Positions 43,657-53,652 are shown, counted from the first letter of the stretch. The stretch is DNA of 64,000 bases from Roseivirga thermotolerans (GCF_014653175.1 NZ_BNAG01000002.1:853406-917405); one strand, 5' to 3'. Program-made: numbers and translations. The notes: generated by a model not told the origin, from the sequence alone.

Positions 43657-45615
43657 ATGAGCAATCAAGAGATCAAAATCACACTACCCGATGGCAGCGA
43701 GAAAGTATTCTCCAATGGGGCCACTGCCATGGATGTTGCCCTGAGTATTAGCGAAGGCCTGGCCAGAAACGTATTGGCTGCCGAAGTAAACGGAGAGGTA
43801 TGGGATGCCAACCGCCCAATTACCCAAGATGCCACGGTTAAACTTCTTACCTGGAACGATGAAGATGGAAAGGCTACTTTCTGGCACTCTTCGGCTCACC
43901 TGATGGCCGAAGCACTGGAAGCGCTATATCCGGGGATAAAATTCGGAATAGGTCCGGCCATTGAGAATGGCTACTACTATGATGTAGACTTTGGCGATAA
44001 AGAATTTGATGCCAGCGAGCTGGAGCAAATTGAAAAGAAAATGCTCGAGTTGGCGCGCGAAAAAAATAATTATGAAAGAAAGGAAGTAGCCAAACAAGAT
44101 GCCATCGCCTACTTTAAAGAGAAGGGTGATGAATATAAGTTAGAACTTCTTGATGGGCTTGAAGATGGCTCCATCACTTTTTATACCCAAGGAAATTTTA
44201 CCGACCTGTGTCGTGGTCCTCACATACCCAATACCGGGTTTATAAAAGCTGTAAAGCTTCTCAATGTGGCCGGAGCTTATTGGCGTGGCGATGAAAAAAG
44301 AAAGCAGCTTACCCGAATTTACGGTATAACCTTCCCTAAACAGAAAGAGCTTTCCGAGTTTCTTCATAACCTGGAAGAAGCCAAAAAGAGAGATCATAGA
44401 AAACTGGGGAAAGAATTAGAGCTTTTTACATTTTCCGAAAAAGTAGGAATGGGCTTGCCGCTTTGGTTGCCCAAAGGTACCAGGCTTAGAGAGCGACTGG
44501 AAGGTTTTATGCGTAAGGCTCAGGTAAAGGCCGGCTACGACCCTGTGGTTACACCTCATATTGGACACAAGAATTTATATGTGACTTCAGGCCATTACGA
44601 GAAGTACGGAGAAGATTCGTTCAAACCCATACAAACACCCAATGAAGGGGAGGAGTTTTTACTAAAACCCATGAACTGCCCCCACCATTGCGAAATTTAC
44701 AACTCCAAACCTCGCTCTTATAAAGATTTACCTCTTCGATTAGCCGAGTTTGGTACAGTGTATCGCTACGAACAAAGTGGAGAGCTTCATGGGCTTACGC
44801 GTGTAAGAGGGTTTACGCAAGACGATGCGCACATTTTCTGTAGGCCCGACCAGGTGAAAGATGAATTTAAAAAGGTTATAGACCTGGTGCTTTACGTATT
44901 TTCTTCACTTGGTTTCGAAGATTATGTAGCTCAAATAAGTTTAAGAGATCCGGAAAATAAGCAAAAATACATTGGCGAGGACCATTTATGGGAACAAGCC
45001 GAAGCCGCTATTCAAGAAGCAGCCGTAGAAAAAGGATTAAAAACCGTGACTGAATTGGGTGAGGCTGCATTCTACGGCCCTAAGCTCGATTTTATGGTGA
45101 AAGATGCTCTGGGCCGAAAATGGCAGCTTGGAACCATTCAGGTAGACTATACGCTGCCCGAACGGTTCAAACTAGAGTACACCGGGTCAGACAATCAAAA
45201 GCACAGACCGGTAATGATTCACCGTGCACCGTTTGGTTCGCTTGAGCGCTTCGTAGCCGTGTTAATTGAACATTGTGCCGGAGAGTTTCCGTTATGGCTC
45301 ACTCCAGATCAGGTAGCTATTCTGCCTATTTCCGAAAAATATGCCGACTATGCACAAGAAGTATATACTGCGCTGGAGGCAGCCGATATTACCGGATTTA
45401 TAGATCACAGAGACGAAAAAATAGGTAGGAAAATCAGAGATGCCGAAGTAAAGAAAATCCCTATTATGCTTATTGTGGGAGAAAAAGAAGCAGCCGAAGG
45501 TCAGGTTTCTGTCAGAAAACACGGGCAGGGAGATCAAGGGAGTATGTCGGTAGATGATTTTATTGTTTATTTTAACAAAGAGAAAAGTGCATCTTTAGGT
45601 ACTGTTCCAGTATAA
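43657..45615 (+). CDS. thrS: Threonyl-tRNA synthetase
   Basis: ThrRS charges tRNA-Thr with threonine. The 652-aa protein has the N-terminal TGS domain (residues about 1-65), the editing domain with [11 protein letters not shown] (about 77-87) and [12 protein letters not shown], and the class II core with the [10 protein letters not shown] zinc-ligand segment (about 342-351). Motif 2 is [26 protein letters not shown], motif 3 is [13 protein letters not shown], and a C-terminal anticodon-binding domain follows. Full length, no anomaly. Its leader holds a hairpin that resembles the tRNA-Thr anticodon arm. infC follows 79 bp later with its own promoter, an arrangement also seen in enterobacteria. 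Confidence 0.97.
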   Translation: MSNQEIKITLPDGSEKVFSNGATAMDVALSISEGLARNVLAAEVNGEVWDANRPITQDATVKLLTWNDEDGKATFWHSSAHLMAEALEALYPGIKFGIGPAIENGYYYDVDFGDKEFDASELEQIEKKMLELAREKNNYERKEVAKQDAIAYFKEKGDEYKLELLDGLEDGSITFYTQGNFTDLCRGPHIPNTGFIKAVKLLNVAGAYWRGDEKRKQLTRIYGITFPKQKELSEFLHNLEEAKKRDHRKLGKELELFTFSEKVGMGLPLWLPKGTRLRERLEGFMRKAQVKAGYDPVVTPHIGHKNLYVTSGHYEKYGEDSFKPIQTPNEGEEFLLKPMNCPHHCEIYNSKPRSYKDLPLRLAEFGTVYRYEQSGELHGLTRVRGFTQDDAHIFCRPDQVKDEFKKVIDLVLYVFSSLGFEDYVAQISLRDPENKQKYIGEDHLWEQAEAAIQEAAVEKGLKTVTELGEAAFYGPKLDFMVKDALGRKWQLGTIQVDYTLPERFKLEYTGSDNQKHRPVMIHRAPFGSLERFVAVLIEHCAGEFPLWLTPDQVAILPISEKYADYAQEVYTALEAADITGFIDHRDEKIGRKIRDAEVKKIPIMLIVGEKEAAEGQVSVRKHGQGDQGSMSVDDFIVYFNKEKSASLGTVPV

Positions 45616-45633
45616 TATCGTCTGGAGTAGTTG

Positions 45634-45663
45634 TTGATTATTAGAAAATAATACCGATATTTG
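45634..45663 (+). promoter_or_regulatory. Promoter of the infC-rpmI-rplT operon
   Basis: TTG (45634-45636) and GATATTTG (45656-45663) are 19 nt apart, one mismatch from TTG-N17..23-TAnnTTTG. The inferred transcript would have a leader of about 25 nt containing the infC Shine-Dalgarno. Confidence 0.55.
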
Positions 45664-45694
45664 CAGTCATTTTTAACAAAACAAGGAGGTTACA

Positions 45695-46255
45695 ATCGCT
45701 AAAATGAGAAGGAACTACCCGCAAAGAGGCAGGGTAGAAGAACCGTACAAGGTCAATGAAAGAATTTCGGCACCCGAAGTAAGGGTAGTCGGTGAAAACG
45801 TAGAGCAGGGGATTTTTCCATTAAAACAGGCTTTACAGATGGCTGCAGAGCAAAGCCTTGACCTTGTGGAGATTTCTCCTACAGCGAAACCGCCCGTGTG
45901 TAAAATAATTGATTACTCTAAGTTCAAGTACGAGCAAAAGAAGAAGCAAAAGGAGATAAAAGCCAAAGCTTCCAAAACAGTAATCAAGGAAATTAGATTT
46001 GGACCCAATACCGATGATCACGATTTTGAGTTCAAACTAAAGCACGCAATTAACTTTCTTAAAGAAGGGGCAAAGGTGAAAGCCTATGTACACTTTAAAG
46101 GAAGGACAATTGTATACAAAGAAAGAGGCGAGATTTTGCTCTTGAAATTCGCCCAGGCTTTGGAAGAGTACGCCAAAGTAGAACAGTTGCCAAAACTAGA
46201 AGGAAAAAGAATGTTCTTGTTTTTGGCACCTAAGAGCGCAGGAAAGAAAAGTTAG
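45695..46255 (+). CDS. infC: Translation initiation factor IF-3
   Basis: IF-3 controls start-codon choice on the 30S subunit. The N-terminal domain ([25 protein letters not shown]) and C-terminal domain ([33 protein letters not shown]) are typical. An ATG exists at 45704, but it lies 14 nt after the strong AAGGAGG (45683-45689), whereas an in-frame ATC at 45695 is 5 nt after it, the right spacing. A start at a near-cognate ATC would allow IF-3 to repress its own translation, as with the AUU start in E. coli. From ATC the protein is 186 aa; from ATG 183 aa. Confidence 0.93.
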   Translation: MAKMRRNYPQRGRVEEPYKVNERISAPEVRVVGENVEQGIFPLKQALQMAAEQSLDLVEISPTAKPPVCKIIDYSKFKYEQKKKQKEIKAKASKTVIKEIRFGPNTDDHDFEFKLKHAINFLKEGAKVKAYVHFKGRTIVYKERGEILLLKFAQALEEYAKVEQLPKLEGKRMFLFLAPKSAGKKS

Positions 46256-46274
46256 TAAAACTAATATTTATAAA

Positions 46275-46469
46275 ATGCCTAAAGTAAAAACTAAATCTGG
46301 AGCGAAAAAGCGTTTCAAGTTGACAGGAACCGGCAAAATCAAAAGAAAGCACGCTTTCAAAAGCCACATCCTGACTAAAAAAGAAACGAAGCAGAAGCGT
46401 AATTTGACTCACATGGGCTTGGTACACAAGTCTGATGAGGCAAACGTGAAGCACATGCTCAACATCTAA
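46275..46469 (+). CDS. rpmI: 50S ribosomal protein L35
   Basis: This 64-aa basic protein matches bL35: [20 protein letters not shown] at the start, then [22 protein letters not shown]. It is a component of the large subunit. It lies 19 bp after infC and 82 bp before rplT in the universal infC-rpmI-rplT order, and would be co-transcribed and subject to L20-mediated control as known in other bacteria. The gap to rplT contains a palindrome AACCTTAAGGTT that might belong to such a site. Confidence 0.97.
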   Translation: MPKVKTKSGAKKRFKLTGTGKIKRKHAFKSHILTKKETKQKRNLTHMGLVHKSDEANVKHMLNI

Positions 46470-46551
46470 AAAAACCTTAAGGTTTAATGTTTAACCGGAG
46501 TTTTGGTATTAAGTTCTCTCTGAGACGCCAAAAATCAAAAACAACAAAAAA

Positions 46552-46896
46552 ATGCCAAGATCAGTAAATACTGTAGCGTCTAGAGCGCGAAGAAAAAGAG
46601 TTCTGAAATTAGCCAAGGGCTATTGGGGACGTAGAAAAAATGTTTGGACTGTAGCTAAAAATGCAGTTGAAAAAGGTCTCACTTATTCTTACAGAGACAG
46701 AAAAGCCAAGAAGAGAGAATTCAGAAAACTTTGGATTCAGAGAATCAATGCCGGTGCCAGAGAGCATGGTATGTCTTACTCTCAACTAATGGGTAAAATT
46801 GGTAAGTCTGGAATTGAATTGAACAGAAAGGTTCTTGCCGACTTAGCGATGAATCATCCGGAAGCTTTCAAAGCAGTAGTAGATAAGGTAAAGTAA
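46552..46896 (+). CDS. rplT: 50S ribosomal protein L20
   Basis: The 114-aa product is bL20, with the basic N-terminal extension [31 protein letters not shown] and the globular domain [23 protein letters not shown]20 assembles early on 23S rRNA and, in other bacteria, represses the operon by binding its mRNA. Normal length. It ends the operon and is followed by a hairpin terminator at 46920. Confidence 0.98.
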   Translation: MPRSVNTVASRARRKRVLKLAKGYWGRRKNVWTVAKNAVEKGLTYSYRDRKAKKREFRKLWIQRINAGAREHGMSYSQLMGKIGKSGIELNRKVLADLAMNHPEAFKAVVDKVK

Positions 46897-46919
46897 ATTA
46901 CCATTCAGATAATATATGC

Positions 46920-46950
46920 AAGCCCCTGCCGAAAGGTTGGGGCTTTTATT
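46920..46950 (+). terminator. Terminator of infC-rpmI-rplT
   Basis: AAGCCCC (46920-46926) pairs with GGGGCTT (46939-46945) around an inner CC-GAAA-GG tetraloop stem, followed by TTATTTT. It just overlaps the 3' end of the convergent lipoprotein gene. Confidence 0.8.
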
Positions 46951-47374
46951 TTAGATAGAGTTTAGTGGAATGTAAAAAGACGACTTTGGTAGATCCGTTT
47001 TCTTTAACTACTAATGCACTTTCTAACCACGATCTGTCCGGTGGAATGATTCCCTGATTGAAATAACTAATGTGGCCGGTATTGTCAATTATGGTTATTC
47101 GTTCCTCATTTACAGACCACTTTCGGCCCAGCGTAGCCGACATTAATGCCAACAGACTGTCAGTATTCCAAATCTCGTCATGTTCAAACATATAGAAGTC
47201 TTTGCTAAGGGTTTGCTTTAGTAGTAGACTGTCGCCATTAGCCAAGGCTTCAAAGAATTGCTCAATGCAGGTAGTCACTTCTTTCTCGCTAATAGCTGCA
47301 TTTTTGGGCGTATGATTAACGTCACAGGCTAGCAGTAATAGTAGAATGAGTGATGATAGGGTAGTCTTTTTCAT
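46946..47374 (-). CDS. Lipoprotein with an NTF2/SnoaL-like (DUF4440-type) domain
   Basis: From the ATG at 47374 the product is 142 aa with a lipoprotein signal and lipobox LLAC (Cys17). The rest fits the small cone-shaped NTF2-like fold: VTTCIEQFFEALANGDSLLLKQTLSKDFYMFEHDEIWN at the start, then antiparallel strands (ERITIIDNTGHISYF, SALVVKENGSTKVVFLHSTKL). The function of such exported forms is unknown. The open frame extends to a TTG at 47401, but the ATG gives the proper signal start and is preferred. It converges on rplT. Confidence 0.75.
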   Translation of the reverse strand: MKKTTLSSLILLLLLACDVNHTPKNAAISEKEVTTCIEQFFEALANGDSLLLKQTLSKDFYMFEHDEIWNTDSLLALMSATLGRKWSVNEERITIIDNTGHISYFNQGIIPPDRSWLESALVVKENGSTKVVFLHSTKLYLK

Positions 47375-47461
47375 AAAGTTCAATATGGCGAAAAATGCCA
47401 ATTATAGAATCCATTCTATTAGTAGGGAATGTGGTTTTAGAACAGAAAGATTGTAAGAAAC

Positions 47462-47486
47462 AAAAAAAGCAGCTCAATGAGCTGCT
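47462..47486 (-). terminator. Terminator of tRNA-Met
   Basis: AGCAGCTC and GAGCTGCT form an 8-bp stem with a 3-nt loop (47468-47486). On the minus strand a run of seven T follows. It begins only 4 nt after the tRNA CCA end. Confidence 0.85.
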
Positions 47487-47489
47487 TTC

Positions 47490-47566
47490 TGGTAGCGAGG
47501 ACGGGAGTTGAACCCGTGACCTCAGGGTTATGAATCCTGCGCTCTAACCAACTGAGCTACCTCGCC
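47490..47566 (-). tRNA. tRNA-Met (CAT), elongator type
   Basis: On the minus strand the 77-nt sequence folds into a full cloverleaf: acceptor GGCGAGG with CCTCGCT, D arm with GCTCAGTTGGTTAGAGC, anticodon arm with loop TTCATAA (anticodon CAT), and T arm CGGGTTCAACTCCCG. CCA is encoded (47490-47492). Pairing at position 1 (G-T) and the lack of the three G-C pairs typical of initiator tRNA point to elongator Met; an Ile2 identity is less likely but possible. Confidence 0.93.
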
Positions 47567-47583
47567 AGATTCCTTGAAATTAT

Positions 47584-47662
47584 CCGAAGGGATTAGCCTT
47601 CGGTTTACTCAATTTTAGGATACCAAAATAGCCTTTTCGCTTACGGGCTTGCTAAAATTGAG
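47584..47662 (-). promoter_or_regulatory. Structured 5' leader of the tRNA-Met transcript
   Basis: Between the promoter and the tRNA lie a perfect 11-bp pair CTCAATTTTAG/CTAAAATTGAG (47608-47618, 47652-47662) and a 7-bp hairpin CCGAAGG/CCTTCGG (47584-47603). A leader of about 90 nt with two stable stems is long for a single tRNA gene. Confidence 0.45.
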
Positions 47663-47665
47663 GTG

Positions 47666-47697
47666 CAAAGGTAATTATCTAAACTTGATTATTACAA
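47666..47697 (-). promoter_or_regulatory. Promoter of tRNA-Met
   Basis: On the minus strand TTG (47697-47695) and TACCTTTG (47673-47666) are 21 nt apart, an exact match to TTG-N17..23-TAnnTTTG. Confidence 0.7.
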
Positions 47698-47772
47698 CCT
47701 GTTTCCACACTTTTTTTTGTTTGTCGAAATGGTAATTAAGTTCTATATTACCCAACTTCATTTTTTCAGCCT

Positions 47773-48168
47773 ATGGGAAAGTTAAAGTTCGTGACGGAGT
47801 TTGAGGTGAACGCTTCTCAAAAGATGCTCTTCCCTTACCTTAGTACGGCCAGTGGCCTTGCTCAATGGTTTGCAGACGATGTGAACATTAATGAAGACAA
47901 GGTCTACAGTTTTTTGTGGGATGGTGAGGAGCATAAAGCACGAAAAGTTTCCCAGCGTACCAATCATTCGGTCAAATTTGAGTTTCTCCCCGAAACTGAG
48001 GAAGACGAAGACGACCCCAATTATCTTGAGCTGAAACTCGATGTAAATGAGCTTACCCAAACCGTATTTTTACAGATTACCGACTACTCTGATTTAGACG
48101 ATGAAGAAGAGCAGCAGGATCTTTGGGAAAACCTTGTATACTCACTAAAAGAACTCATTGGAGGTTAA
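47773..48168 (+). CDS. START-like (SRPBCC-fold) domain protein
   Basis: The 131-aa cytoplasmic protein resembles the START-like proteins found in nearly all Bacteroidota: KFVTEFEVNASQKMLFPYLSTASGLAQWFADDV at the N-terminus, then strands and an acidic loop (PETEEDEDDPNY), ending in a long helix (DEEEQQDLWENLVYSLKELIGG). The fold binds hydrophobic ligands or acts in activation of other proteins; its role here is unknown. It lies 70 bp upstream of the LptF/G gene on the same strand. Confidence 0.8.
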   Translation: MGKLKFVTEFEVNASQKMLFPYLSTASGLAQWFADDVNINEDKVYSFLWDGEEHKARKVSQRTNHSVKFEFLPETEEDEDDPNYLELKLDVNELTQTVFLQITDYSDLDDEEEQQDLWENLVYSLKELIGG

Positions 48169-48238
48169 GCTAACACCGGCTTGCATTTACTAGCTAAAGG
48201 CATGATCTTTGAGGCCTAACCGGGGCAAATTAGGCTGC

Positions 48239-49990
48239 ATGAAGAAAATAGATAGGTTGGTATTCGGATCCTTTATAGGACCTTTTTTGCTCACCCTTAT
48301 TGTTGTTGATTTTATCCTCCTGCTGGTTACCCTGTTGAAATACTTCGACCAAATTATGGGCAAGGGGTTAAGTGCTTCTGTCTTTGCTGAGCTCATTACC
48401 TATTTTTCGATATCCAGTTCCCCCGATGCATTCCCTCTGGCCATTTTGTTAAGCTCAATAATGACCTTTGGTAATTTGGGAGAACACTCTGAGTTAACCG
48501 CAGTGAAGAGCTCCGGAATATCTTTGGTAAGAGCGTTGCTGCCCATTTTTATTTTTGTGCTGGGCCTCACCGGTTTTACCTATTACTCCAACACCCAACT
48601 TGTACCTAAAACCAACCTCAAAACCTACAGCTTGTTATGGGATATGCGAACCAAAAAACCTGCCCTTGATATCAAGGAAGGTGTTTTTTACGATGGTATA
48701 CCGGGCTACAGTATCAAGGTGAATCAAAAAATAGGCGATGAGCAATTAAAAGATATTATCATTTACGATCATACTTCCAATAGCTCTCAAGGGAATAAGA
48801 AGGTAATTCTGGCCGACTCCGGCCGGATGTATTCCTTTATGAATCAACGCTATCTGGCTTTAGAACTCTACGATGGAAAGCGCTACGAGGAGAATATGAA
48901 CGAAACCCGGGATGACAAAGAAAAAGGGGGGCAGTTTATTAGAGATACTTTTTCTAAGAGCATTATCCGCTTCGATCTGTCATCGTTCGATATGGGCGAT
49001 ACCGATGAAAAATTATTCAGAAGGAGTCGTCTGGTGCAAACCCGCCAAGAGCTAATAGAAGGTATAGACTCCATGCAGCGTGATATACTTTCTAAAGAAG
49101 CACAGATATTTACCCAGGTAAGTTCCAATGGTTTCAGGTTTCATTTGGCTCGCGACCTTGATGTTCCTGAAGAGATTGCCAAACCTAAGGCATATTACGA
49201 TTCGCTGTATAATCTTGAAAAAGCCAAAAAGAAGTCAAAGGCAGATGATATGGTAACCCCCGATAGTGTGATGGGGCGCAGCAAGCCGGAAGAACGATTG
49301 GTAAACGGTGATGCAAAGATAGGTGAGACCGATACTCAAGCTGAAGACGATTTGGAAGAGCAGTTAGAGTCTGCTCGTTCCAGGGGAGAGCAATATGCCC
49401 GGCAACAAGAGTCAGCGATAAGTAAAAAAAATAAAGTTTATACAGAAGAGCAGATAGATAAGACCTTAGAACGGCTGAAGGAATATTATGAACCGTCTAA
49501 GGCTAATCCCGACAACTTACGAATTACCACGGCCATTAATTATAGCGTTAACAATACCAGAACGGCCAGAAATATTCTTAACAGCCGAATTACAACGCTG
49601 AAGAATGTGCAGAGAGATCAACGTAAGTTTAGAGTCACCAAGAACCAACAGATAGCCAGGTCAATGGCTTGTCTTATAATGTTTCTTATTGGTGCTCCCA
49701 TTGGGGCCATTATTAAGAAAGGAGGATTGGGGCTGCCGGTTATTGTTTCAGTTATTTTCTTTTTGGTTTACTACGTTTTAAATACCACCGGAGACAAGTG
49801 GGGAAAAGAAGGTGTGTTAGATCCGGTTGTAGCAGTGTGGATGTCCAATGCTGTTTTACTACCCATAGGCTTGTTCTTTTTACGACAGGCCAGAAACGAC
49901 TCTCGTCTCTTCGAAGTAGATGCCTATCTCAATGCCTGGGAAAAGGTTAAGAAATTCTTTTGGAGAAAGAATCGATCAGAAGAAGTCTAA
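48239..49990 (+). CDS. LptF/LptG-family lipopolysaccharide export permease
   Basis: From the ATG at 48239 the product is 583 aa. It has the LptF/LptG (YjgP/YjgQ) layout: three or four N-terminal membrane helices (about residues 12-110), a large periplasmic domain, and two or three C-terminal helices with the conserved-looking GAPIGAIIKKGGLGLPV. Together with LptB it moves lipopolysaccharide out of the inner membrane. The periplasmic part carries an extra charged, coiled-coil-like insertion (about residues 310-440) not present in the E. coli proteins (about 360 aa). An upstream TTG (48209) is in frame but unlikely to be the start. Confidence 0.88.
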   Translation: MKKIDRLVFGSFIGPFLLTLIVVDFILLLVTLLKYFDQIMGKGLSASVFAELITYFSISSSPDAFPLAILLSSIMTFGNLGEHSELTAVKSSGISLVRALLPIFIFVLGLTGFTYYSNTQLVPKTNLKTYSLLWDMRTKKPALDIKEGVFYDGIPGYSIKVNQKIGDEQLKDIIIYDHTSNSSQGNKKVILADSGRMYSFMNQRYLALELYDGKRYEENMNETRDDKEKGGQFIRDTFSKSIIRFDLSSFDMGDTDEKLFRRSRLVQTRQELIEGIDSMQRDILSKEAQIFTQVSSNGFRFHLARDLDVPEEIAKPKAYYDSLYNLEKAKKKSKADDMVTPDSVMGRSKPEERLVNGDAKIGETDTQAEDDLEEQLESARSRGEQYARQQESAISKKNKVYTEEQIDKTLERLKEYYEPSKANPDNLRITTAINYSVNNTRTARNILNSRITTLKNVQRDQRKFRVTKNQQIARSMACLIMFLIGAPIGAIIKKGGLGLPVIVSVIFFLVYYVLNTTGDKWGKEGVLDPVVAVWMSNAVLLPIGLFFLRQARNDSRLFEVDAYLNAWEKVKKFFWRKNRSEEV

Positions 49991-49992
49991 GG

Positions 49993-50024
49993 TTTGTTAA
50001 TTACCCTTCGAATTCATACCTTTG
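49993..50024 (+). promoter_or_regulatory. Promoter of rpsO
   Basis: TTTG (49993-49996) and TACCTTTG (50017-50024) are 20 nt apart, an exact match to the Bacteroidota consensus. The ATG follows after 37 nt. Confidence 0.75.
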
Positions 50025-50061
50025 CGGCTGTTTTAATTATAAAAATCAAATTTAGCTAAGC

Positions 50062-50337
50062 ATGTATTTATCAAGCGAAAAGAAACAAGAGTTGTTTGAG
50101 AATCATGGTCGGTTAAAGTCAAAAGGTGATACAGGGTCTCCTGAGTCACAGATTGCACTTTTTACCTACCGAATCAATCACCTTACAGAACACTTAAAAG
50201 TTAACAAGAAAGATCACTCTTCTCGATTGGGTCTTTTGAAACTGGTAGGTAAAAGAAGAAGATTGCTCGACTATTTGTACAACAGAGACATTGAGCGTTA
50301 CAGAGCAATCATTAAGGAATTGAACCTTAGAAAGTAA
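50062..50337 (+). CDS. rpsO: 30S ribosomal protein S15
   Basis: The 91-aa protein is uS15: [52 protein letters not shown] is the conserved core that binds 16S rRNA helices 20-22. It has its own promoter (49993-50024) and a following hairpin (50348-50375), then pnp, the same rpsO-pnp order as in many bacteria. Confidence 0.98.
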   Translation: MYLSSEKKQELFENHGRLKSKGDTGSPESQIALFTYRINHLTEHLKVNKKDHSSRLGLLKLVGKRRRLLDYLYNRDIERYRAIIKELNLRK

Positions 50338-50347
50338 AATATTAAAG

Positions 50348-50375
50348 AAGGGAGTTCTTAGGAATTCCCTTTTTT
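50348..50375 (+). terminator. rpsO terminator/attenuator before pnp
   Basis: AAGGGAGTTC (50348-50357) pairs with GAATTCCCTT (50362-50371) with one G-T pair, followed by TTTT. A second hairpin GCAGGA/TCCTGC lies at about 50393-50415 in the pnp leader. Confidence 0.7.
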
Positions 50376-50435
50376 CCTTTTATATTTTATTGCAGGATGA
50401 ACATACTTCCTGCTTTCTTATTTTAAAATCTATAT

Positions 50436-52574
50436 ATGTCGAAAATTGTAACTAAGTCCATCAAAATGCCCGATGGCGCGGAAATCACAATCGAAACGGG
50501 TAAACTAGCAAAACAAGCAGACGGTTCAGTAGTGGTAAGAATGGGCAACACCATGTTGCTCGCTACAGTGGTGTCAGCTACTGAAGCCAAAGAAGACACA
50601 GACTTTCTCCCTCTTTCTGTAGACTATCAGGAAAAATTTGCTAGCTCAGGTAAAATTCCTGGCGGTTTTTTAAAGAGAGAAGGTAAACTTTCAGATCATG
50701 AGGTGCTAATTAGCCGATTGGTCGATAGAGCCTTAAGACCTCTATTCCCAGATGATTATCATGCCGATACGCAAGTGATGATCTCTATGATTTCTCACGA
50801 TGAGAATGTAATGCCGGATTCTCTGGCAGCATTGGCAGCTTCTGCTGCTCTTTCTGTTTCAGATATTCCTTTCAACGGACCTATTTCTGAGGTTCGCGTG
50901 ATTAAATATGAAGGTGAGTTTTTGGTAAACCCTAATAAGGAAAAAGCCAAAGCTGCCGAGTTAGATATTATTGTTGCTGCCGACCTCAAAAACATAATGA
51001 TGGTTGAGGGCGAGATGAAAGAGGTTTCAGAAGCAGATTTGCTCGAGGCCATGAAAGTAGCCCACGATGCCATTAAGTTGCAGTGTCAGGCACAGATTGA
51101 ATTGGCCCAAGAAGTTGGGTCTACTCAAAAAAGAGAATATTCTCATGAAAAGTCAGATCCGGAGCTTTGGGCTAAAATGGAATCTGAACTATATGATAAG
51201 TTATATGCTGTTGTTTCTAAGCAAACAGCCGATAAATCGGTTAGAAGCAACGATGTAAAAGCCATCAAAGAAGCTTTTGTTGAGTCACTTCCTGAAGATC
51301 ATGAATACGACTCATTCCTTATAAGCCAATATTTTAAGAAGCTTCATAAAAGAGCTGCCAGAACCTTTGTGCTCAATGAGAGAAAGCGACTGGATGGAAG
51401 AGACTTTACGGAAGTAAGGCCAATTACCTGTGAGGTAGACTATTTGCCTTCAGCTCATGGTTCGGCTGTGTTTACACGAGGAGAAACTCAATCATTGACA
51501 TCGTGTACCCTAGGTACTAAACTAGATGAGCAAATGATTGATGGTGCTACTGAGTCGGGTTATAACAAGTTCATACTGCACTATAACTTCCCAGGTTTTT
51601 CAACCGGAGAAGTTCGTCCCAACAGAGGACCTGGCAGAAGAGAAGTAGGGCATGGTAACCTAGCCATGAGAGCACTAAAACAAGTGCTTCCGGCCGAAGA
51701 TACTAACCCTTACACCATACGTTTGGTCTCAGACATTTTAGAATCTAACGGTTCTTCTTCTATGGCCACCGTTTGTGCAGGCTCTTTGGCACTTATGGAC
51801 ACTGGTGTTAAAATCTCTGCTCCAGTTTCGGGTATAGCCATGGGAATGATTTCAGATGCTGAAACCGGAAAATACGCCATTCTTTCTGACATCTTAGGCG
51901 ATGAAGATCACCTGGGAGACATGGACTTTAAAGTTACCGGAACGGCTAAAGGAATTACTGCTTGTCAGATGGACATCAAGGTTGATGGCCTTTCTTACCA
52001 AGTACTGGAAGAAGCGCTTGAGCAGGCAAAACAAGGAAGACTCCATATTCTCAATGTAATGAATGAGGTGATTTCTGAGCCAAGAGCCGACTTCAAACCT
52101 CATGTGCCTAGAAGCGAGAAGTTCAATATTCCTAAAGACCAGATTGGTGCTGTTATTGGTCCTGGTGGTAAGGTAATTCAGGAAATACAGAAAGAAACCG
52201 GAGCAACCATTAATATCGAAGAGGTGGCCGATAGCGGTGTTGTTACTGTTTTTGCAGTGAACAAAGAGGCTATGCAGGCGGCTGTTAAGCGAATTAAGGC
52301 TATAGTAGCTGTTCCTGAAGTAGGCGAAGTTTACGAAGGTAAGGTGAAGTCTATAATGCCATTTGGAGCATTTGTAGAGTTCATGCCTGGTAAAGACGGA
52401 TTGCTACACATTTCGGAAATAAAATGGGAACGACTGGAAAAAATGGAAGGCGTTCTTGAAGTAGGTGAGGAAGTAACCGTAAAACTCATTGGAATAGACA
52501 AAAAGACGGGCAAGTTCAGACTGTCCAGAAAAGTTTTATTACCAAAACCAGAGCATAAGAACGAACAGAATTAG
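50436..52574 (+). CDS. pnp: Polyribonucleotide nucleotidyltransferase
   Basis: PNPase degrades RNA from the 3' end with phosphate. The 712-aa protein has two RNase PH domains (residues about 10-225 and 310-545; second-core motif [20 protein letters not shown] and [18 protein letters not shown]), the linking helical domain, then KH ([24 protein letters not shown], about 570-593) and S1 ([20 protein letters not shown], about 630-650) domains. Full length. It follows rpsO by 98 bp, with hairpins in between that could set pnp levels. Confidence 0.98.
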   Translation: MSKIVTKSIKMPDGAEITIETGKLAKQADGSVVVRMGNTMLLATVVSATEAKEDTDFLPLSVDYQEKFASSGKIPGGFLKREGKLSDHEVLISRLVDRALRPLFPDDYHADTQVMISMISHDENVMPDSLAALAASAALSVSDIPFNGPISEVRVIKYEGEFLVNPNKEKAKAAELDIIVAADLKNIMMVEGEMKEVSEADLLEAMKVAHDAIKLQCQAQIELAQEVGSTQKREYSHEKSDPELWAKMESELYDKLYAVVSKQTADKSVRSNDVKAIKEAFVESLPEDHEYDSFLISQYFKKLHKRAARTFVLNERKRLDGRDFTEVRPITCEVDYLPSAHGSAVFTRGETQSLTSCTLGTKLDEQMIDGATESGYNKFILHYNFPGFSTGEVRPNRGPGRREVGHGNLAMRALKQVLPAEDTNPYTIRLVSDILESNGSSSMATVCAGSLALMDTGVKISAPVSGIAMGMISDAETGKYAILSDILGDEDHLGDMDFKVTGTAKGITACQMDIKVDGLSYQVLEEALEQAKQGRLHILNVMNEVISEPRADFKPHVPRSEKFNIPKDQIGAVIGPGGKVIQEIQKETGATINIEEVADSGVVTVFAVNKEAMQAAVKRIKAIVAVPEVGEVYEGKVKSIMPFGAFVEFMPGKDGLLHISEIKWERLEKMEGVLEVGEEVTVKLIGIDKKTGKFRLSRKVLLPKPEHKNEQN

Positions 52575-52662
52575 TATCTGCCACGTTGTTATGAGTGGAA
52601 CTTTTCATAATTTACGAGTTGTTCCAAATTGTTTAAAGACAGGAAGAAAAGCATTTATTTGA

Positions 52663-53526
52663 ATGAGACAGCTTAAGATTAGTAAGCAGATTACCAATAG
52701 AGAGTCGCAATCTCTCGATAAGTATTTACAGGAAATTGGTAAGGTAGACCTTCTTACTCCCGATGAAGAGGTAGATTTGGCCAAGAGAATCCGAGAAGGA
52801 GATCAACTGGCCTTGGAGAAGCTTACCAAAGCCAACCTGAGATTTGTGGTATCTGTGGCTAAACAATATCAAAATCAGGGCTTGTCGTTGGGAGATTTGA
52901 TTAACGAAGGAAACCTTGGGTTGATCAAAGCAGCTCAGCGTTTTGATGAAACCAGAGGTTTTAAGTTCATTTCTTATGCCGTTTGGTGGATCAGACAGTC
53001 CATTCTACAAGCTCTGGCGGAACAGTCCAGAATTGTACGACTCCCGTTGAACAGGGTAGGTTCATTGAATAAAATTTCAAAGACCTTCTCTGAACTTGAG
53101 CAAAAATTTGAAAGAGAGCCATCGCCCGATGAATTGGCCGAAGTATTGGAAGTAACCACCAATGAAGTTGTGGATACTATGAAGATTTCGGGTAGACACG
53201 TGTCTATGGATGCTCCATTTGTTCAGGGAGAAGAAAATAGCTTGCTGGATGTACTTGAAAATGACATGGAGGAAAAACCAGACACTGGTCTGATGAATGA
53301 CTCCCTGAGAAGAGAGGTACAACGAGCACTTTCTACCCTAACCCAACGAGAGGCCGATGTGATTACGCTATATTTTGGTCTGAATGGAGAGCATTCCATG
53401 ACTCTGGAAGAGATTGGCGAAAAATTCAATCTGACCCGCGAGCGTGTAAGGCAAATCAAAGAAAAGGCCATCAGAAGGTTAAGACATACTTCGCGCAGCA
53501 AGGCGTTGAAGCCTTATCTGGGCTAA
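52663..53526 (+). CDS. rpoD: Primary sigma factor (RpoD/SigA)
   Basis: The 287-aa protein is a short form of the primary sigma factor as found in Bacteroidota, lacking the long acidic region 1.1 of E. coli RpoD. Region 1.2 ([24 protein letters not shown]), region 2 ([48 protein letters not shown]), region 3 and region 4 ([36 protein letters not shown]) are all present. It would recognise the TAnnTTTG promoters listed here. A strong terminator follows 22 bp after its stop. Confidence 0.98.
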   Translation: MRQLKISKQITNRESQSLDKYLQEIGKVDLLTPDEEVDLAKRIREGDQLALEKLTKANLRFVVSVAKQYQNQGLSLGDLINEGNLGLIKAAQRFDETRGFKFISYAVWWIRQSILQALAEQSRIVRLPLNRVGSLNKISKTFSELEQKFEREPSPDELAEVLEVTTNEVVDTMKISGRHVSMDAPFVQGEENSLLDVLENDMEEKPDTGLMNDSLRREVQRALSTLTQREADVITLYFGLNGEHSMTLEEIGEKFNLTRERVRQIKEKAIRRLRHTSRSKALKPYLG

Positions 53527-53548
53527 TCGATAGTATTAGAAAAAAAAG

Positions 53549-53578
53549 AAAAGGTGTCCTAAAAAGACACCTTTTTTT
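53549..53578 (+). terminator. rpoD terminator
   Basis: AAGGTGTC (53551-53558) pairs with GACACCTT (53566-53573) with flanking A/T pairs and a run of seven T. Confidence 0.85.
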
Positions 53579-53652
53579 GTGTGTCCACATTGGGAACAAT
53601 TGCTTTGCTTAAAACTGTTAAAGGCTTAGTTTTGACAAAATTTGAGAAGGAG

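Noticed and set aside
48209..48238. In-frame TTG start for the LptF/G gene and a GCCTAA/TTAGGC hairpin over it
   Set aside because: The ATG at 48239 gives the normal basic start before the first membrane helix; the 6-bp hairpin is too weak to call a regulator.
53581..53652. N-terminal extension of trxB from a GTG directly after the rpoD terminator
   Set aside because: The extra 24 residues do not belong to the thioredoxin reductase fold and the ATG at 53653 fits the family start.
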